Part shown: piece after piece, positions 1 to 10,360 of the stretch
How the letters are laid out: each line of letters starts with the position of its first letter
Position numbering within the stretch: the stretch's first letter is position 1
NCBI RefSeq assembly: GCF_001643305.1
Contig: NZ_LSGW01000079.1
Coordinates: 1 to 64,000 of the forward strand
DNA from: Aeromonas salmonicida subsp. salmonicida
Lineage (GTDB): Bacteria > Pseudomonadota > Gammaproteobacteria > Enterobacterales > Aeromonadaceae
Direction: 5' to 3'
Length of the DNA: 64,000 bases
Made by a program: the position numbers and the translations under genes
The notes under the pieces: model-generated
Told to the model about the DNA's origin: nothing
Seen by the model: the letters and a program-made list of their open reading frames with translations, nothing else
The model's database searches: none

Positions 1-310
1 AGGATCAGTTATTTAGAGCCCATCACCAAATAGGAAAATGGCGTCCCGCCAGACATATATTCACAACACGAAACAACCATAATATGCTGGGTATGAACAG
101 AGGATAAATGAACAGTCCCCATCAGATGATGGTTATATCCTGATAAACAGGATATGCAAGCATGGTAATGCATCTCCCTCCCGGATGAATAAATGGCCTC
201 TATATCATGAAAGGAGGGAGGCAATATGCCTCCCTCTTGCCGTCTGACCAGATATATAAAGGATCCCTTGTATTGATCTCGTTAGCTCCAGTGACGGAGC
301 CGAGCCCTTA
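1..310. other. AT-rich stretch without a recognisable gene
   Basis: No coding frame here has a believable ribosome site or familiar protein. The stretch is visibly richer in A/T than the rest of the window. It holds a perfect 10-bp inverted repeat (214-236, GAGGGAGGCA / TGCCTCCCTC, 3-base loop) about 75 bases beyond the chitinase stop. That repeat may end chitinase transcription, although its U-tract is poor. Confidence 0.5.
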
Positions 311-1762
311 TTACTTGGCCGGCACCAGCGCCCAGGGATCGCCCTTGCCGGGTTCATTACCCTGAGTCCACCATTTGGCCTGATAAACCGCACCCTTATG
401 ACTGACCTTGGCCCCCGCCGTATAAACCTTGGTGATACCCCAGGCTGCATGGCCGTCAACGGGCGGGTCAACCGGATCGATCGGTGCGGGATCGAGCTTG
501 GCGACAATACGCACTTTCGGCCAGTTGGCATGGGAGCCGTAAAAGTTGGTCACACACTTCTCGTAGTCTCCCGGCACCAGGGCCGAATAGGCGGTCTGAA
601 AACCCACCAGCTCACATTCGAAGGAGTAACCGCCGGGTCTGTCTGGGTAGTACTTCCAGTTGCCATCCCAGTTGGTATAAAGCACATCAGTGGCGCCGTT
701 CAGATTCAGGCTGCCGTAGGGGGTCTGCTGCCAGCAGGTGTTCTTCTCGTCGGCCTTGACGGGGATCTGGTAATGCTCGGCCAGCCCCTCCCAATAACGG
801 ATCCGGCTGACCGGTTGCCCCTTGTCCTTGTTTTGTTCACCACACTCTATGCCACCATTGATGACGTTGATGGTGGTGCCAAAGCCATAGCCGATGCCGG
901 CCGCTATCTCGCGCTGGGAGGGCACCCAGGTGCGGTCAATCACATGCAGCATGGCGGGCTTGGGCGCCTGGGGGGTGAGGAAAAACCAGATGGCGGATGC
1001 CAGGTTCAACCAGGAGTCGGCCACCAGCCCCGGGTTGTTGAGCAGCACAGAGGCATCGCCGTCAAACATCGCCTCGGAGAAGGCGCCGTAATTGAAGTGA
1101 TAAGAGAGCTGCTTTGCGCCGCGACCGAAATAGCCCTGCCCCGTACTGCAGGGCCACTTCTTGTTCTGCCAGTCATTTTGCCCGCACCCAGTGGTGTAAC
1201 CCGCCAGCCCCTCTGACCAGCCCATTTCACGCACATGCACCAGTGCCTGTTGCCACTCCTCCAGCGCCAGCGGATTATCAGAAATATTGTCTTTGCTGAT
1301 ATGACCACCCGTCTCCTGGGAAAAATGGGCGAAGGCGGTCACTATGGATTTTTTGCAGATGGCATCCGAATCCCGACCATCGGTATATTCACCACAAAAA
1401 GCAGGGAATTTACCTATGGCCCGCAAGAATCGTTCATAGGTATATTCCGGCGCTGCCATCTGGGTTAAATATTCCCAGTCAGACTCCGTGAACACCCGCT
1501 CGACCCGTTTGACATTATCCGGGTTGCTGGCCGCTCTTGGCGTGATGGCATCGACAATATTATTGGGCCGAGTCGCCAATGCTTTTGACCAGACTCCGTA
1601 CATGGGGTTGGCTGTCTTTGCTTTTTCAACTGCCGCAAGATCCGGTGCGGCAATCACATATCCACCAGCATTTTTTGGATCGGGCTGGATATTCATGGCG
1701 GCATAGCTTGGCAATGCGCAGGCAGCAGCAACCAGCCAGGCACATTGCGTGGGTTTGAACAT
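311..1762 (-). CDS. Secreted GH19 chitinase with C-terminal chitin-binding domain
   Basis: A 483-residue endochitinase-type enzyme expected to cleave beta-1,4 links in chitin outside the cell. Residues 1-21 form a signal peptide ending LPSYA. The GH19 core spans about 90-400, with the catalytic-glutamate motif FSQETGGH (E150) and the substrate-groove motif GYFGRGAKQLSYHFNYG near 210-226. A Pro/Asp-rich linker (DPAPIDPVDPPVDG) leads to a CBM5/12-like chitin-binding domain over the last 45 residues (AAWG, YQAKWWTQGNEPG). The start follows AAGGA; a small hairpin (1779-1799) lies just upstream in the leader. It stands alone, and its 5' end and upstream DNA are more AT-rich than the neighbours, which may hint at transfer. 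Export by type II secretion is inferred from the family. Confidence 0.9.
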   Translation of the reverse strand: MFKPTQCAWLVAAACALPSYAAMNIQPDPKNAGGYVIAAPDLAAVEKAKTANPMYGVWSKALATRPNNIVDAITPRAASNPDNVKRVERVFTESDWEYLTQMAAPEYTYERFLRAIGKFPAFCGEYTDGRDSDAICKKSIVTAFAHFSQETGGHISKDNISDNPLALEEWQQALVHVREMGWSEGLAGYTTGCGQNDWQNKKWPCSTGQGYFGRGAKQLSYHFNYGAFSEAMFDGDASVLLNNPGLVADSWLNLASAIWFFLTPQAPKPAMLHVIDRTWVPSQREIAAGIGYGFGTTINVINGGIECGEQNKDKGQPVSRIRYWEGLAEHYQIPVKADEKNTCWQQTPYGSLNLNGATDVLYTNWDGNWKYYPDRPGGYSFECELVGFQTAYSALVPGDYEKCVTNFYGSHANWPKVRIVAKLDPAPIDPVDPPVDGHAAWGITKVYTAGAKVSHKGAVYQAKWWTQGNEPGKGDPWALVPAK

Positions 1763-2097
1763 GGGGCACAGTCCTTGTCTCGGAAAAGTTCATCCCGAGA
1801 ATAGGCCTTTTCATAACTAAATTCTCATCAAAAATTAAGAAATAAAACGGATCTGTGAGCCATTTCACTTAGTGGCCGTGGGCCATGAAAAGCATATAAA
1901 AAGAGACACTGAATGTCGGCCTGATACGTGGGCATACCACTGGGATGTCGAAACAGGATAGAGAAAGACAAGAGCGGCATGATAATCGCCCTGCCTCACC
2001 CTTTTATCCTGGCTACTAGCCATGACAATGACTTGTCTGATGATCCCCGGATTGCCCCGCTGGCAGCAGGGTAATCCGGGGCAGGCTACTCAGAGGT
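1763..2097. other. Intergenic region: chitinase promoter side and inverted repeat
   Basis: This 335-base gap separates two minus-strand genes. The part next to the chitinase (about 1800-1870) is AT-rich and must hold its promoter, but I could not fix clear -35/-10 boxes. At 2045-2081 a long inverted repeat (CCCCGGATT... / ...AATCCGGGG) lies 17 bases past the methyltransferase stop and probably ends that transcript, though no U-run follows. No gene seen. Confidence 0.5.
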
Positions 2098-3327
2098 TCA
2101 TGCGAGCGAGGATCGCACGGCTCGGATCAAAACATTGCGCGGCGTCATGGGCTTGTCGCAAAACTCGCCCACTTCCACCCGGTAGCCATGCTCTTGCAGG
2201 AAGAGCGCCCGATCGAGCACCAACCAGATCTCGAGCGGACGACGAAACAGATGGCGCACCAGCTCCATGCGGGCGACATCCCCATAACGCGCCTCCCCCA
2301 TGGCCAGAAAAGCGGCAAGATCCATCCCCACAGGCAGGGCTATCCCCTTGCGCTCGGCCGCCCATTCACAAAACGCCTCGAAGCTGCCGGTGAGCAGGCT
2401 TTTTTGCATATTGGGCACCGGCAGGTATTCGTTCACCCCGCGCACCTGGCGTTGCAGGCAGTCAAAGCCGAGCCGCCATACCACCTCCTGCTCGCGCAGG
2501 CGGGAGATGCGCGCGCCGGCCGTGACTGTTTCCTGCAGCGGCAGCCGCAGATCCGCCTTGGCAAGCGCAAGCGCGCTGGCCTTGGCAGCAGCAGACAAGG
2601 GGCGATAGTGGGTGCCGCGGATCAGGTGATAGCAACAAGGGGATATGGTCACTCCCTGGGCACCACGTTCTGCCACCAGCGACAACAGATGGGTGTGCAG
2701 CTCGCCACAGGCGTGCAGCGCCATGGCGTGGTGATCCGTGACGAGCAACTGGCCGGCATCGGCCGCAAAGGCATCCGCTTGCACGAAATGCATGCGAGCC
2801 CCGTCGCGGGCCGCCAGCCGACGTCCCTCTTCACAAAGCGGGCCTTGCAGCTCCAGGCTCAGGATCTCTGCCTGGCGATGCAGGGAGACCAGCCGCCCCA
2901 GATGGCCCTTGCCTGCGCACCACTCCAGATAGGGGCCTTGATGGGGTGGCAGGCAACCGGTAAAGGCTTCTATCTGCGCCTGCTTGCGACCCGGCATGTG
3001 CAGCGCCATCTCCTTGGCGCACTGGATGGGCTCCGGGGTAAATAGCGCAAGTTCACTCAGGGTGTGCAGCGTCTCCCCCGCCGGGATCCAGGGGGCGAGC
3101 AGGTCGCACAGGGCCCCCATGTCACCATCGAGCCGATTGATCTGCTCGAGGGGCATGGCGTTGAGCAGTGCGGCCAGCGCGGGAGTCTCGTCGGCAAAAG
3201 CCAGATTCAGGTGATGATAGGGTTGATATTGCCACCAGCGCCGGGTCTCGGTCAGCAATCGATCCAGTTGTTGAAAACGTTGAGCCAGCACGCTTGCCCC
3301 TGCCTTGCAGTCAAAAAAGAGGCTCAT
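2098..3327 (-). CDS. Class I SAM-dependent methyltransferase (Methyltransf_32-like)
   Basis: A 409-residue protein. The SAM-binding motif I is visible as YLEWCAGKGHLGRL (residues 133-146), followed by the acidic strand LSLELQG. Further on are a conserved VTISPCCYHL segment and a YLPVPNMQKSL segment. The N-terminal 130 residues are helical and unassigned. The substrate is unknown; relatives with SPCC-type motifs include RNA methyltransferases and GSTCD/METTL25-like proteins, but I cannot choose between them. The ATG at 3327 begins MSLFFDCKAG; longer upstream starts would add low-quality sequence. It is monocistronic and divergent from the PhnA-like gene. Confidence 0.75.
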   Translation of the reverse strand: MSLFFDCKAGASVLAQRFQQLDRLLTETRRWWQYQPYHHLNLAFADETPALAALLNAMPLEQINRLDGDMGALCDLLAPWIPAGETLHTLSELALFTPEPIQCAKEMALHMPGRKQAQIEAFTGCLPPHQGPYLEWCAGKGHLGRLVSLHRQAEILSLELQGPLCEEGRRLAARDGARMHFVQADAFAADAGQLLVTDHHAMALHACGELHTHLLSLVAERGAQGVTISPCCYHLIRGTHYRPLSAAAKASALALAKADLRLPLQETVTAGARISRLREQEVVWRLGFDCLQRQVRGVNEYLPVPNMQKSLLTGSFEAFCEWAAERKGIALPVGMDLAAFLAMGEARYGDVARMELVRHLFRRPLEIWLVLDRALFLQEHGYRVEVGEFCDKPMTPRNVLIRAVRSSLA

Positions 3328-3486
3328 TTTAGCGATCCCTTCCCAAAAAGCACTCGCCAATGCGGATCGGCCGCCATGAGACCGGGCTTGAGCCTGACCT
3401 GCGGTCATTAACCCTGGCCTTGCCCCGGCAGGCAACTATAAGCACAGGCGTCAACCAGGCAAACAACCCGGAGCCCGGGCGTTGGC

Positions 3487-3516
3487 CTGACAAAGAGAGG
3501 GGTTTTATGCTATATT
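3487..3516 (+). promoter_or_regulatory. Sigma-70 promoter for the PhnA-like gene
   Basis: CTGACA (3487-3492), an 18-base spacer, then TATATT (3511-3516) preceded by TGC, an extended -10. It lies about 65 bases before the PhnA-like start in the divergent intergenic space. Confidence 0.6.
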
Positions 3517-3581
3517 CCGCCCCCTCTTTACCCTGGTTCGCTCAAGGCGGGCCATTTTACCAACATGAATGGAACCAAAAC

Positions 3582-4160
3582 ATGACCATCAATGCCATCC
3601 TGCAAGCGCGCGCAGGCGCCAAGTGTGAACTGTGCGGCGCCGAACAGGCACTGACTGCCTTCGCTGTGCCCCACTCACCGGCCAGCGATGATGATCACAG
3701 CCTTGCCCTGTGTGATACCTGCCGTGGCCAGCTGGAACAGCCGGACACCACAGTGGTCAATCACTGGCGTTGCCTGGGCGACAGCATGTGGAGCCAGGTT
3801 CCTGCCGTGCAGGTCATGGCGTGGCGTCAGCTGAAAGCCCTGTCCGGCCAAGGCGAAGTGTGGGCTCAGGACATGCTGGACATGATGTACATGGAAGACG
3901 AGACCAAGACCTGGGCCGAAGCTGGCCAGGCTGGCGACGATGACGACAGCGTACCGACTCTGGATTCCAACGGCGCCGTGCTGGTCGAAGGGGACTCTGT
4001 TACCTTGATCAAGGATCTGGACGTCAAGGGCGGCGGCTTCACCGCCAAACGCGGCACCCTGGTCAAGGGCATCCGCCTGACCAACAACCCGCTGCACATC
4101 GAAGGCAAGGTCAACGGCGTACAGATAGTGCTGGTCGCCGCCTACCTGAAAAAGGCCTGA
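3582..4160 (+). CDS. PhnA/YjdM-family protein with zinc ribbon
   Basis: A 192-residue protein of the PhnA (YjdM) family. The N-terminal part has the zinc-ribbon cysteines CELCG (15-19) and CDTC further on. The last 70 residues form the compact PhnA C-terminal domain (DSNGAVLVEGDSV, KDLDVKGGG, RGTLVKGIRL, IEGKVNG). It is about 80 residues longer than the 111-residue E. coli YjdM because of an extra middle segment with an acidic stretch (GDDDDSV). The family was once called alkylphosphonate utilisation protein, but that role is not established. The ATG at 3582 was chosen because homology starts with MTINAILQARAG; the ribosome site is weak. Confidence 0.85.
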   Translation: MTINAILQARAGAKCELCGAEQALTAFAVPHSPASDDDHSLALCDTCRGQLEQPDTTVVNHWRCLGDSMWSQVPAVQVMAWRQLKALSGQGEVWAQDMLDMMYMEDETKTWAEAGQAGDDDDSVPTLDSNGAVLVEGDSVTLIKDLDVKGGGFTAKRGTLVKGIRLTNNPLHIEGKVNGVQIVLVAAYLKKA

Positions 4161-4231
4161 CTCCTCGGCTTGAGGATCTAGCCGATCGCAGTCACATCCC
4201 GTGCAAGCCACCCTAGCGGGATAGCAATACA

Positions 4232-4267
4232 AAAAGACCCCCCTCATGTCATTGAGGGGGGTCTTTT
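4232..4267. terminator. Bidirectional terminator between phnA-like and fadJ
   Basis: AAAAGACCCCCCTCA and TGAGGGGGGTCTTTT form a strong stem with a 6-base loop and a T-run on both strands. It serves both convergent genes. Confidence 0.9.
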
Positions 4268-4345
4268 GTTATCCGGGGCAACAGGCCACCACTTTCATCC
4301 TGCTCGGGCCATTAGGCAGAGCATGGATCAGGTTTCCGGCAAGCG

Positions 4346-6499
4346 TTACCCGTAGAAACGCTGCTGCTCCGCAGCCATTGCCTTGAGGCGATCGCAGGGA
4401 GCAAATCGGTCGCCATAGCGTTTCTGGTAGTGCTCGAGACGCTCCACCAGATGGTCGATGCCGAGGGTGTCCATGTAACGGAACGGGCCACCGAGGAAGG
4501 GCGGGAAACCGATGCCGAAGATGGCACCAATGTCGCCATCTCGCGCCGAGGCTACCACACCGCTGTCCAGCGCCATGGCTGCTTCATTGAGCATCATCAG
4601 CACGCAGCGCTCGGCAATTTCCATCCTGGATTGCTTGGGCGCAGGCTTGACCCCGAGCACGGCGTAAACGCTCTCATCGACCTTTTTCTTGCCCTCTTTG
4701 CCGGTAAGCCGATTGCGTGGTGCAGCCTTGCCATAGAGGTAGAAACCTTTGCCGTTCTTGCGCCCCTTGCGATCGTCTTGCAGCAGCTTGTCGAACGCCT
4801 TGGGTGCCTGGAACTGCTCGCCACCCAGCTCTTTCTCGAGGATGGGGGCGATCTTGGCACCCACATCGATCCCCACCTCATCGAGCAAGGTAATGGGGCC
4901 GACCGGGAAGCCGAAGTCCAGCAGGGCACTGTCCAGTACCTCCACCGGCTCCCCTTCCAGCACAAGGCGGGCCGCCTCGTTCATGTAAGGCGCCAGGATG
5001 CGGTTGACGTAGAAACCGGCCTCGTCTTTCACCACAATCGGGGTCTTGCCCTGGGCACGGGCAAACGCCAGCGTGGTGGCCACCGTCTCGGCGCTGGTGC
5101 CGGCGTGGGGAATGATCTCGGCCAGCGGCATTTTGTCCACCGGACTGAAATAGTGCAGCCCCACGATCCGCTCCGGGTGCGCCGCTTCTGCCGCTATCTG
5201 ATGGATGGGCAGGGAGGAGGTGTTGGAGGCAAACACTGTGTGTTCACCGCATTCGTGCTCTACCTCTTTCACCATCTGGTGTTTGAGAGCGAGATCTTCA
5301 AACACTGCCTCCACCACCATGTCTACCCGATGGAACCCGGAGTAATCCAGGGTGCCGGAGAGCAGGCTCATCTGTTTTTCCAGCTCGCTGCGCAGAATGT
5401 GACGGCGCTTGAGCTTCTTGGCCAGAATGTCGTAGCTGTAACGCATGGCATTGCCAATACCGGCGCTCGCCACATCCTTGATCCGCACCGGCACCCCCGC
5501 CTTGGTGGCGGTGACGAAGGCGATACCGCCCCCCATCAGGCCCCCGCCCAGCACGGCGGCATGGGCGACCTTGCGTGGCTCGGCCCCCTGATAGGTGACC
5601 TCTTTCTTCATCTCGGTAGTGGCAAAGAAGAGGGAGCGCAGGGCGGCGGATTCCGCCGTCATCACCAGCTCGCCAAAGTGGCGGGATTCAGCGGCCAGAC
5701 CGGCCTGCATCCCCTCTTCCACGCCGATGCGCACCACCTCCAGGATCCGCTCAGGCGCCGGATAGTTGCCGCGGGTTTTGCTCATGACGCCTTTGCGTGC
5801 CTGATCGAACAGCACCTTGCGACCCAGCGCATTGGTCTCCAGCACCTTGCCCTGCAGATCCCGTTTCAACTGATGGCGGGGTTTGCCCTGCTTGGCCAAC
5901 TTGATGGCAGCATCCAGCAGGATAGAAGGCGGCACCACATCGTCCACCAGCCCCAACTTCTTGGCCTGTTTGGCCCGCACCTGCTTGCCGGTCAGCATCA
6001 GATCCAGAGCCTTGGCCACGCCAATGAGGCGCGGCAAACGCTGGGTCCCGCCAGAGCCCGGCAGCAGGCCGAGCTGTACTTCCGGCAATCCCAGCACGGT
6101 TTTGCCGTGGTCGGTCACCACACGGCCATGGCAGGCCAGTGCCAGCTCCAGCCCGCCACCGAGGCAGGGGCCGTGAATGGCGGCGATCACCGGAATAGCC
6201 AGCGACTCGATCTCGGCGAAGATGATCTGCCCTTCGCGAGAGAGGGTCTGGGCATCTTCGGCACTGGTACAGGCCGCCAGCATGCTGATGTCGGCACCTG
6301 CGATGAAGGAGTCCTTCTTGCCGGAGACCACCACCAGCCCGATCAGCTCGCTGTTATTTTTCACCTCGGCCAGCACGGCACGGATCTCGTCCACGAAGGC
6401 GACCTTCAGGGTATTCATGCTCTCGCCCGGTACGTCCATGGTGAGGATACCGATGCCATCCTGACGTACCGTCAGGGAAAAAGTCTTCGCACTCATCAT
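4346..6499 (-). CDS. fadJ: Fatty acid oxidation complex alpha subunit FadJ
   Basis: A 717-residue bifunctional enoyl-CoA hydratase / 3-hydroxyacyl-CoA dehydrogenase of beta-oxidation, close to the 714 residues of E. coli FadJ. Residues 1-190 are the crotonase fold, with the catalytic glutamates in GGGLELA (E118) and LPEVQLG (E140). The NAD-binding Rossmann motif [10 protein letters not shown] lies at 316-325, the dehydrogenase histidine in [12 protein letters not shown], and two C-terminal 3HCDH domains follow. The start codon overlaps the fadI stop (ATGATGA), so the two are translationally coupled and form the alpha2beta2 complex. FadJ rather than FadB is inferred from pairing with a FadI-type thiolase. 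Confidence 0.95.
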   Translation of the reverse strand: MMSAKTFSLTVRQDGIGILTMDVPGESMNTLKVAFVDEIRAVLAEVKNNSELIGLVVVSGKKDSFIAGADISMLAACTSAEDAQTLSREGQIIFAEIESLAIPVIAAIHGPCLGGGLELALACHGRVVTDHGKTVLGLPEVQLGLLPGSGGTQRLPRLIGVAKALDLMLTGKQVRAKQAKKLGLVDDVVPPSILLDAAIKLAKQGKPRHQLKRDLQGKVLETNALGRKVLFDQARKGVMSKTRGNYPAPERILEVVRIGVEEGMQAGLAAESRHFGELVMTAESAALRSLFFATTEMKKEVTYQGAEPRKVAHAAVLGGGLMGGGIAFVTATKAGVPVRIKDVASAGIGNAMRYSYDILAKKLKRRHILRSELEKQMSLLSGTLDYSGFHRVDMVVEAVFEDLALKHQMVKEVEHECGEHTVFASNTSSLPIHQIAAEAAHPERIVGLHYFSPVDKMPLAEIIPHAGTSAETVATTLAFARAQGKTPIVVKDEAGFYVNRILAPYMNEAARLVLEGEPVEVLDSALLDFGFPVGPITLLDEVGIDVGAKIAPILEKELGGEQFQAPKAFDKLLQDDRKGRKNGKGFYLYGKAAPRNRLTGKEGKKKVDESVYAVLGVKPAPKQSRMEIAERCVLMMLNEAAMALDSGVVASARDGDIGAIFGIGFPPFLGGPFRYMDTLGIDHLVERLEHYQKRYGDRFAPCDRLKAMAAEQQRFYG

Positions 6500-7806
6500 T
6501 CCACCTCCAACACCATGGCCACACCGAGCCCGCCCGCCGCACAGGCGGTATTGAGCCCCAATCCCCCACCCCGACGACGCAACTCATGAAGCGTCTGGGT
6601 GATCATGCGCGCACCGGTCGCGGCAAAAGGGTGACCATAGGCCAGGGAGCCACCGAGGACGTTGAACTTGTCCATGTCCACTTCACCGATGGCTTGGCTG
6701 CGCCCCAACTTGTCACGGGCAAACTCGGCGCTCGCAAACATCTTGAGGTTGGCCAGGGTCTGGGCGGCAAAGGCTTCGTGCATGTCGATCAGGGTCAGAT
6801 CCGCGAGTGTGATGCCAGCGCGCTCCAGCGCCAGCGGCGTCGCATAGGAGGGGCCCATCAGCATGTCTTGCCATACGTCGATGGCGGAAAACGCGAAGCT
6901 GCGAATATAGCCGAGTGGTTCCAGCCCCAGCTCTTTTGCTCGCCCTTCCCGCATCAACAGCACGGCGGCGGCACCGTCGGTAAGCGGGGTGGCGTTGGCC
7001 GCAGTGACTGTGCCATGCACCCGGTCAAACACGGGTTTGAGCTTGGCGTAGCTCGCCAAATCCGAGCTCTCGCGGATGTTGTTGTCCCGCTCCAGCGGCG
7101 ACTTGTAGGGGGGCACGTGGGCGGTGAACACCTCGCCGCTCAGCTTGCCATCGGCCCAGGCTTGCGCCGCCAGGGTGTGGGAGCGATGGGCCAGCGCATC
7201 TTGCGCCTCGCGGCTGATCTGGTGGCTCTTGGCCATCTGCTCGGCGGTCTGTCCCATGGAGAGGCCGGTGGAGTATTCAGCCACGGCAGGGGGAACCGGC
7301 ATCAGGTCCTTGAGTCGCAGTGCACGCAGAATATTGAAGCGCTGCTGCAGATTGCGCGCCTTGTTGAGATCCACCAGGGCGCGGGCCAGCTTCTTGCTGA
7401 CCCCGATGGGCAGCACGGAAGAAGAGTCGGCACCACCGGCAATGGCGATGTCGACCGTGCCGGCCATGATGGATTCAGTGACGTTGGCCACTGCCTGGAA
7501 ACTGGTGGCGCAGGCACGGGACACGCTATAGGCATCCGTGGTGACACTCATGCCGGTACCGAGCACGATTTCGCGGGCTATGTTGGGCGCTTCCGGCATC
7601 TGCACCACCTGACCGAACACCAGCTGGTCGATAAGCTTGGGATCGAGGCTGGTACGGGCGAGCAGTTCACTCACCACCAGCTTGCCAAGATCCACCGCAG
7701 GCACGCCGTGAAAGGCGGTGGCCTGTTTGGCAAAAGGGGTTCGCAGACCCGCCACGACGGCAATCCGTTCGCCCTGGCGAGTCGTCAGTTTCAATGGCTG
7801 TTTCAT
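6496..7806 (-). CDS. fadI: 3-ketoacyl-CoA thiolase FadI
   Basis: A 436-residue thiolase, the same length as E. coli FadI, which cleaves 3-ketoacyl-CoA in the last step of beta-oxidation. The nucleophile is in [10 protein letters not shown], and the NEAF-equivalent motif (DMHEAFAAQ) and C-terminal [10 protein letters not shown] and CAAGGLG motifs are all present. The ATG at 7806 gives the [16 protein letters not shown] start. It is the first gene of the fadIJ operon. The 180-base divergent gap to moxR is the likely place for FadR/PsrA-type control, but I could not identify an operator with confidence. Confidence 0.95.
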   Translation of the reverse strand: MKQPLKLTTRQGERIAVVAGLRTPFAKQATAFHGVPAVDLGKLVVSELLARTSLDPKLIDQLVFGQVVQMPEAPNIAREIVLGTGMSVTTDAYSVSRACATSFQAVANVTESIMAGTVDIAIAGGADSSSVLPIGVSKKLARALVDLNKARNLQQRFNILRALRLKDLMPVPPAVAEYSTGLSMGQTAEQMAKSHQISREAQDALAHRSHTLAAQAWADGKLSGEVFTAHVPPYKSPLERDNNIRESSDLASYAKLKPVFDRVHGTVTAANATPLTDGAAAVLLMREGRAKELGLEPLGYIRSFAFSAIDVWQDMLMGPSYATPLALERAGITLADLTLIDMHEAFAAQTLANLKMFASAEFARDKLGRSQAIGEVDMDKFNVLGGSLAYGHPFAATGARMITQTLHELRRRGGGLGLNTACAAGGLGVAMVLEVE

Positions 7807-7988
7807 CCTGGCTCCTTGGGTTAAAAGGCAGAGGTCTGACCTCATTGGGCCACATCTTAACAATCCACTCACAAATTTCATACGGCTGATTGAAACTAAA
7901 TTGCCGTCATCTTGGCCCCCTCCCTCGCCCTCTTGGAACAACTGGAGTATAAAAAGAACAACGTCCATAAAAACAACGGGTTCATCCC

Positions 7989-8939
7989 ATGGCAGCGGCC
8001 GAGTTCAGACAACTGAGAGACTATCTGGCAAGCCAGATCCTGGGACAGGGCGCCCTCATCGAGGGGCTGCTGATCGCCCTGCTATGTGAAGGACATGTGT
8101 TAATCGAGGGGGCGCCCGGTCTTGCCAAAACCCGCGCCGTCAAGGCGCTGGCCAGTGCGGTGGAGGGGCGCTTCGCCCGTATCCAGTTTACCCCCGATCT
8201 GCTGCCTGCCGATCTCACCGGCAGCGAGGTGTTTCACCCGCAAGATGCCAGCTTCGTGTTCCAGCCCGGCCCCCTGTTCAATCACCTGGTGCTGGCCGAT
8301 GAAATCAACCGGGCTCCCGCCAAGGTGCAATCCGCGTTGCTGGAGGCGATGGCCGAGCACCAGATAACGGTAGGCAAGAAGAGCTGGCGCCTGCCGCCGC
8401 TGTTCATGGTCGCAGCGACCCAGAACCCCATCGAACAGGAGGGGACCTATCCGTTGCCGGAGGCCCAGCTCGACCGCTTCTTGCTTAAATTGATGGTGGA
8501 TTACCCGAGCCCCGCCATGGAGCTCGCCATCTTGCAGCTCAACGCCCGGGGCGAGCAACTAGCCCCCCCGCCAGTGACCCTGAGTCAGGCCGATCTACTG
8601 GCAGCCCGCACCGGCGTTCAAGAGGTACTGATGCAGGTGCGGCTCGAGCACTATCTGGTGCAACTGGTGTGCGCCACCCGCCCGGGTAGCGGCCTGTGCC
8701 CCGAGCTTGAACCCTTCATCGCCGTCGGTGCCAGCCCCAGGGCCAGCATAGGCCTGGCCCGCGCCGCCCGCGCCCAGGCCTGGCTCGCCGGACGGGATTT
8801 CGTGCTGCCGGAGGACATACAGCAACTGGCCCCCGCCATACTGCGCCACCGTCTTATTCCCAGTTATCAGGCACTGGCCGACAATCTTGATAACGACACC
8901 CTGATAGCCCGGCTACTGGACGCGATACCATGCCCCTAG
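7989..8939 (+). CDS. MoxR-family AAA+ ATPase
   Basis: A 316-residue MoxR ATPase. Walker A is GAPGLAKT (41-48), Walker B LVLADEIN (100-107), sensor 1 lies in the [24 protein letters not shown] region, and a C-terminal lid domain follows. MoxR proteins act as chaperones that activate or assemble partner complexes together with VWA-domain proteins. Here two VWA genes lie downstream in the same operon, so a MoxR-VWA pair working at the inner face of the membrane is likely. It is the first gene of a run of eight closely packed genes ending at 15784 and is divergent from fadIJ. Confidence 0.93.
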   Translation: MAAAEFRQLRDYLASQILGQGALIEGLLIALLCEGHVLIEGAPGLAKTRAVKALASAVEGRFARIQFTPDLLPADLTGSEVFHPQDASFVFQPGPLFNHLVLADEINRAPAKVQSALLEAMAEHQITVGKKSWRLPPLFMVAATQNPIEQEGTYPLPEAQLDRFLLKLMVDYPSPAMELAILQLNARGEQLAPPPVTLSQADLLAARTGVQEVLMQVRLEHYLVQLVCATRPGSGLCPELEPFIAVGASPRASIGLARAARAQAWLAGRDFVLPEDIQQLAPAILRHRLIPSYQALADNLDNDTLIARLLDAIPCP

Positions 8940-8946
8940 CAACCCC

Positions 8947-9846
8947 ATGCCCATGACCAGACCTGACGAGCCCCGCGCACACCCCGATATTGCCCTCACC
9001 CTGGCCCAGTTGCTGGCCATCAGGCTGTGGGCGAGACAGGGGCCGAGGGCTCGCGTCCAACCGGCCCAGCAGGGCAGACTTGGCCGCATGCCGGGGCTCA
9101 CCTTTCGCGAGCTGCGCGCCTATCAGGCGGGGGATGAGGTGCGTCACATCGACTGGCGGGTCACAGCCCGGCTCGGTCGCCCCTACACCCGACTCTACAG
9201 CGAGGAGCAAGATCAGGCCCACTGGCTGCTGATTGATCTCTCACCTGCCATGTACTTTGGCTCACGAATACAACTCAAGGCCCGGCTGGGATGTGAGCTG
9301 GCCGCAGCCCTGCTGTGGCAGGGAGAGAAACAGGCCAACACCCTGATCTGCCACGGCGCCGAGCTTCATATCCACCCCCAGCGGGGCTCTCTGGTGCCCT
9401 TGCTGGAAGCGCTTTGCCATCACTATGACGAGGGGCTGGATCGCACGCCGTTGCAATCCCAATCCCTGGCCCGGACGCTGGCGCGACTCAGCCTGCCTCA
9501 CGGCGCCAGATTGACACTGATCACCGACCACCAGCCCTGCGATGAGTCGCTCAGCCAGCAGTTGCAACTGCTCGGGCGGCGCCACGACATCCACTGCTGG
9601 CAGATCCGGGATCCGCTGGAGGCGAGCCTGCCAAGCCAGGGACGGCTGGCCGTGCAGGCAGGCAGACAGAACGGCTGGCTCGATGCCACTGAGCCTGGCT
9701 TTGCTCATCGCTACCAGCTGGCTGCCGAACGTCTGGCCCGCCAGTGCCACCAGCAATTACTGCCGCTGGTACAACGCCTCTACCGGCTCGACAACGGCCA
9801 GTCGCTGCAACAGCAGTGGCAGGAGGGCGCATGTCGTCTGTTTTAA
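8947..9846 (+). CDS. DUF58 domain-containing protein
   Basis: A 299-residue DUF58 protein. The signature GLTFRELRAYQAGDEVRHIDWRV segment lies at about 51-73, and a degenerate VWA-like fold follows (LLIDLSPAMYFG). DUF58 proteins accompany MoxR ATPases in almost all MoxR operons; their biochemical role is unknown. It begins 7 bases after the moxR stop (two in-frame ATGs, 8947 and 8953) and overlaps the next gene by 16 bases, which indicates coupled translation. Confidence 0.9.
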   Translation: MPMTRPDEPRAHPDIALTLAQLLAIRLWARQGPRARVQPAQQGRLGRMPGLTFRELRAYQAGDEVRHIDWRVTARLGRPYTRLYSEEQDQAHWLLIDLSPAMYFGSRIQLKARLGCELAAALLWQGEKQANTLICHGAELHIHPQRGSLVPLLEALCHHYDEGLDRTPLQSQSLARTLARLSLPHGARLTLITDHQPCDESLSQQLQLLGRRHDIHCWQIRDPLEASLPSQGRLAVQAGRQNGWLDATEPGFAHRYQLAAERLARQCHQQLLPLVQRLYRLDNGQSLQQQWQEGACRLF

Positions 9847-10360
9847 GCATGTTGCTCGCTAGCGCATCCACTGCCGTGGCCACAATCTCGCCCCTCTCTC
9901 CTCTGGCGGCGCAACTGCGTGACATACACCCGGGCCCCATGCTGGTCGCAGCATCAGATCCCCGTATTCAGGGCTGGTGGGGGCTGCTGATCACGCTTCT
10001 AATTGCCGTGCTGATCGGCATGACGCTGATAAACCTTGGACGCTATCGCCGCTGGCAGCGACAAATTGACTGGGAGGCGCCGGATCTGGTGCCCCGATTG
10101 CAAACCGTGCTGCGCGAGGCAGCCCTGCGCCGCTGGCCCGAGGTGCGTACCTTGAAAGGGGATGCCTGGCTCGCGTTTCTGGACAGCAAAGGGGGCTGCT
10201 GCTTCTGTGAATTTGCCCAAACGCCAGGCAACTCAAGTCACTGCACTGCGCCTACCTGAGTTGGGGGCGAGCCTGCATCTGGCTGCCATCCGGGATGGCC
10301 GCATTGCTCAGCCGCTGGCAACAGGGCCGCAGACACCTGCGTGACCGGAGGCCATCATGA
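9831..10360 (+). pseudogene. DUF4381 protein gene with apparent frameshift
   Basis: The ATG at 9831 follows AGGAGG. The frame gives a DUF4381-like protein: an N-terminal hydrophobic segment, a membrane helix (GWWGLLITLLIAVLIGM), a basic loop, then VLREAALRRWP and GDAWLAFLDSKGG. It runs out of family resemblance after about 10210 and stops at 10259. The frame that resumes (KSLHCAYLSWG and onward) continues to a TGA at 10358-10360 that overlaps the ATG of the next gene as ATGA, as expected for an intact operon. A shift of -1 (or +2) between about 10211 and 10235 therefore explains both halves. It may be a real mutation or a sequencing error. In related operons this small membrane protein sits between DUF58 and the first VWA protein. 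Confidence 0.75.

Noticed and set aside
9-224. 71-codon minus-strand frame in the AT-rich first 300 bases
   Set aside because: No ribosome site, start lies inside the inverted repeat, no known similarity.
4430-6589. 719-codon plus-strand open frame opposite fadJ
   Set aside because: It is a mirror frame produced by the GC-rich codon use of fadJ; no ribosome site and histidine/glutamine-rich low-quality protein.
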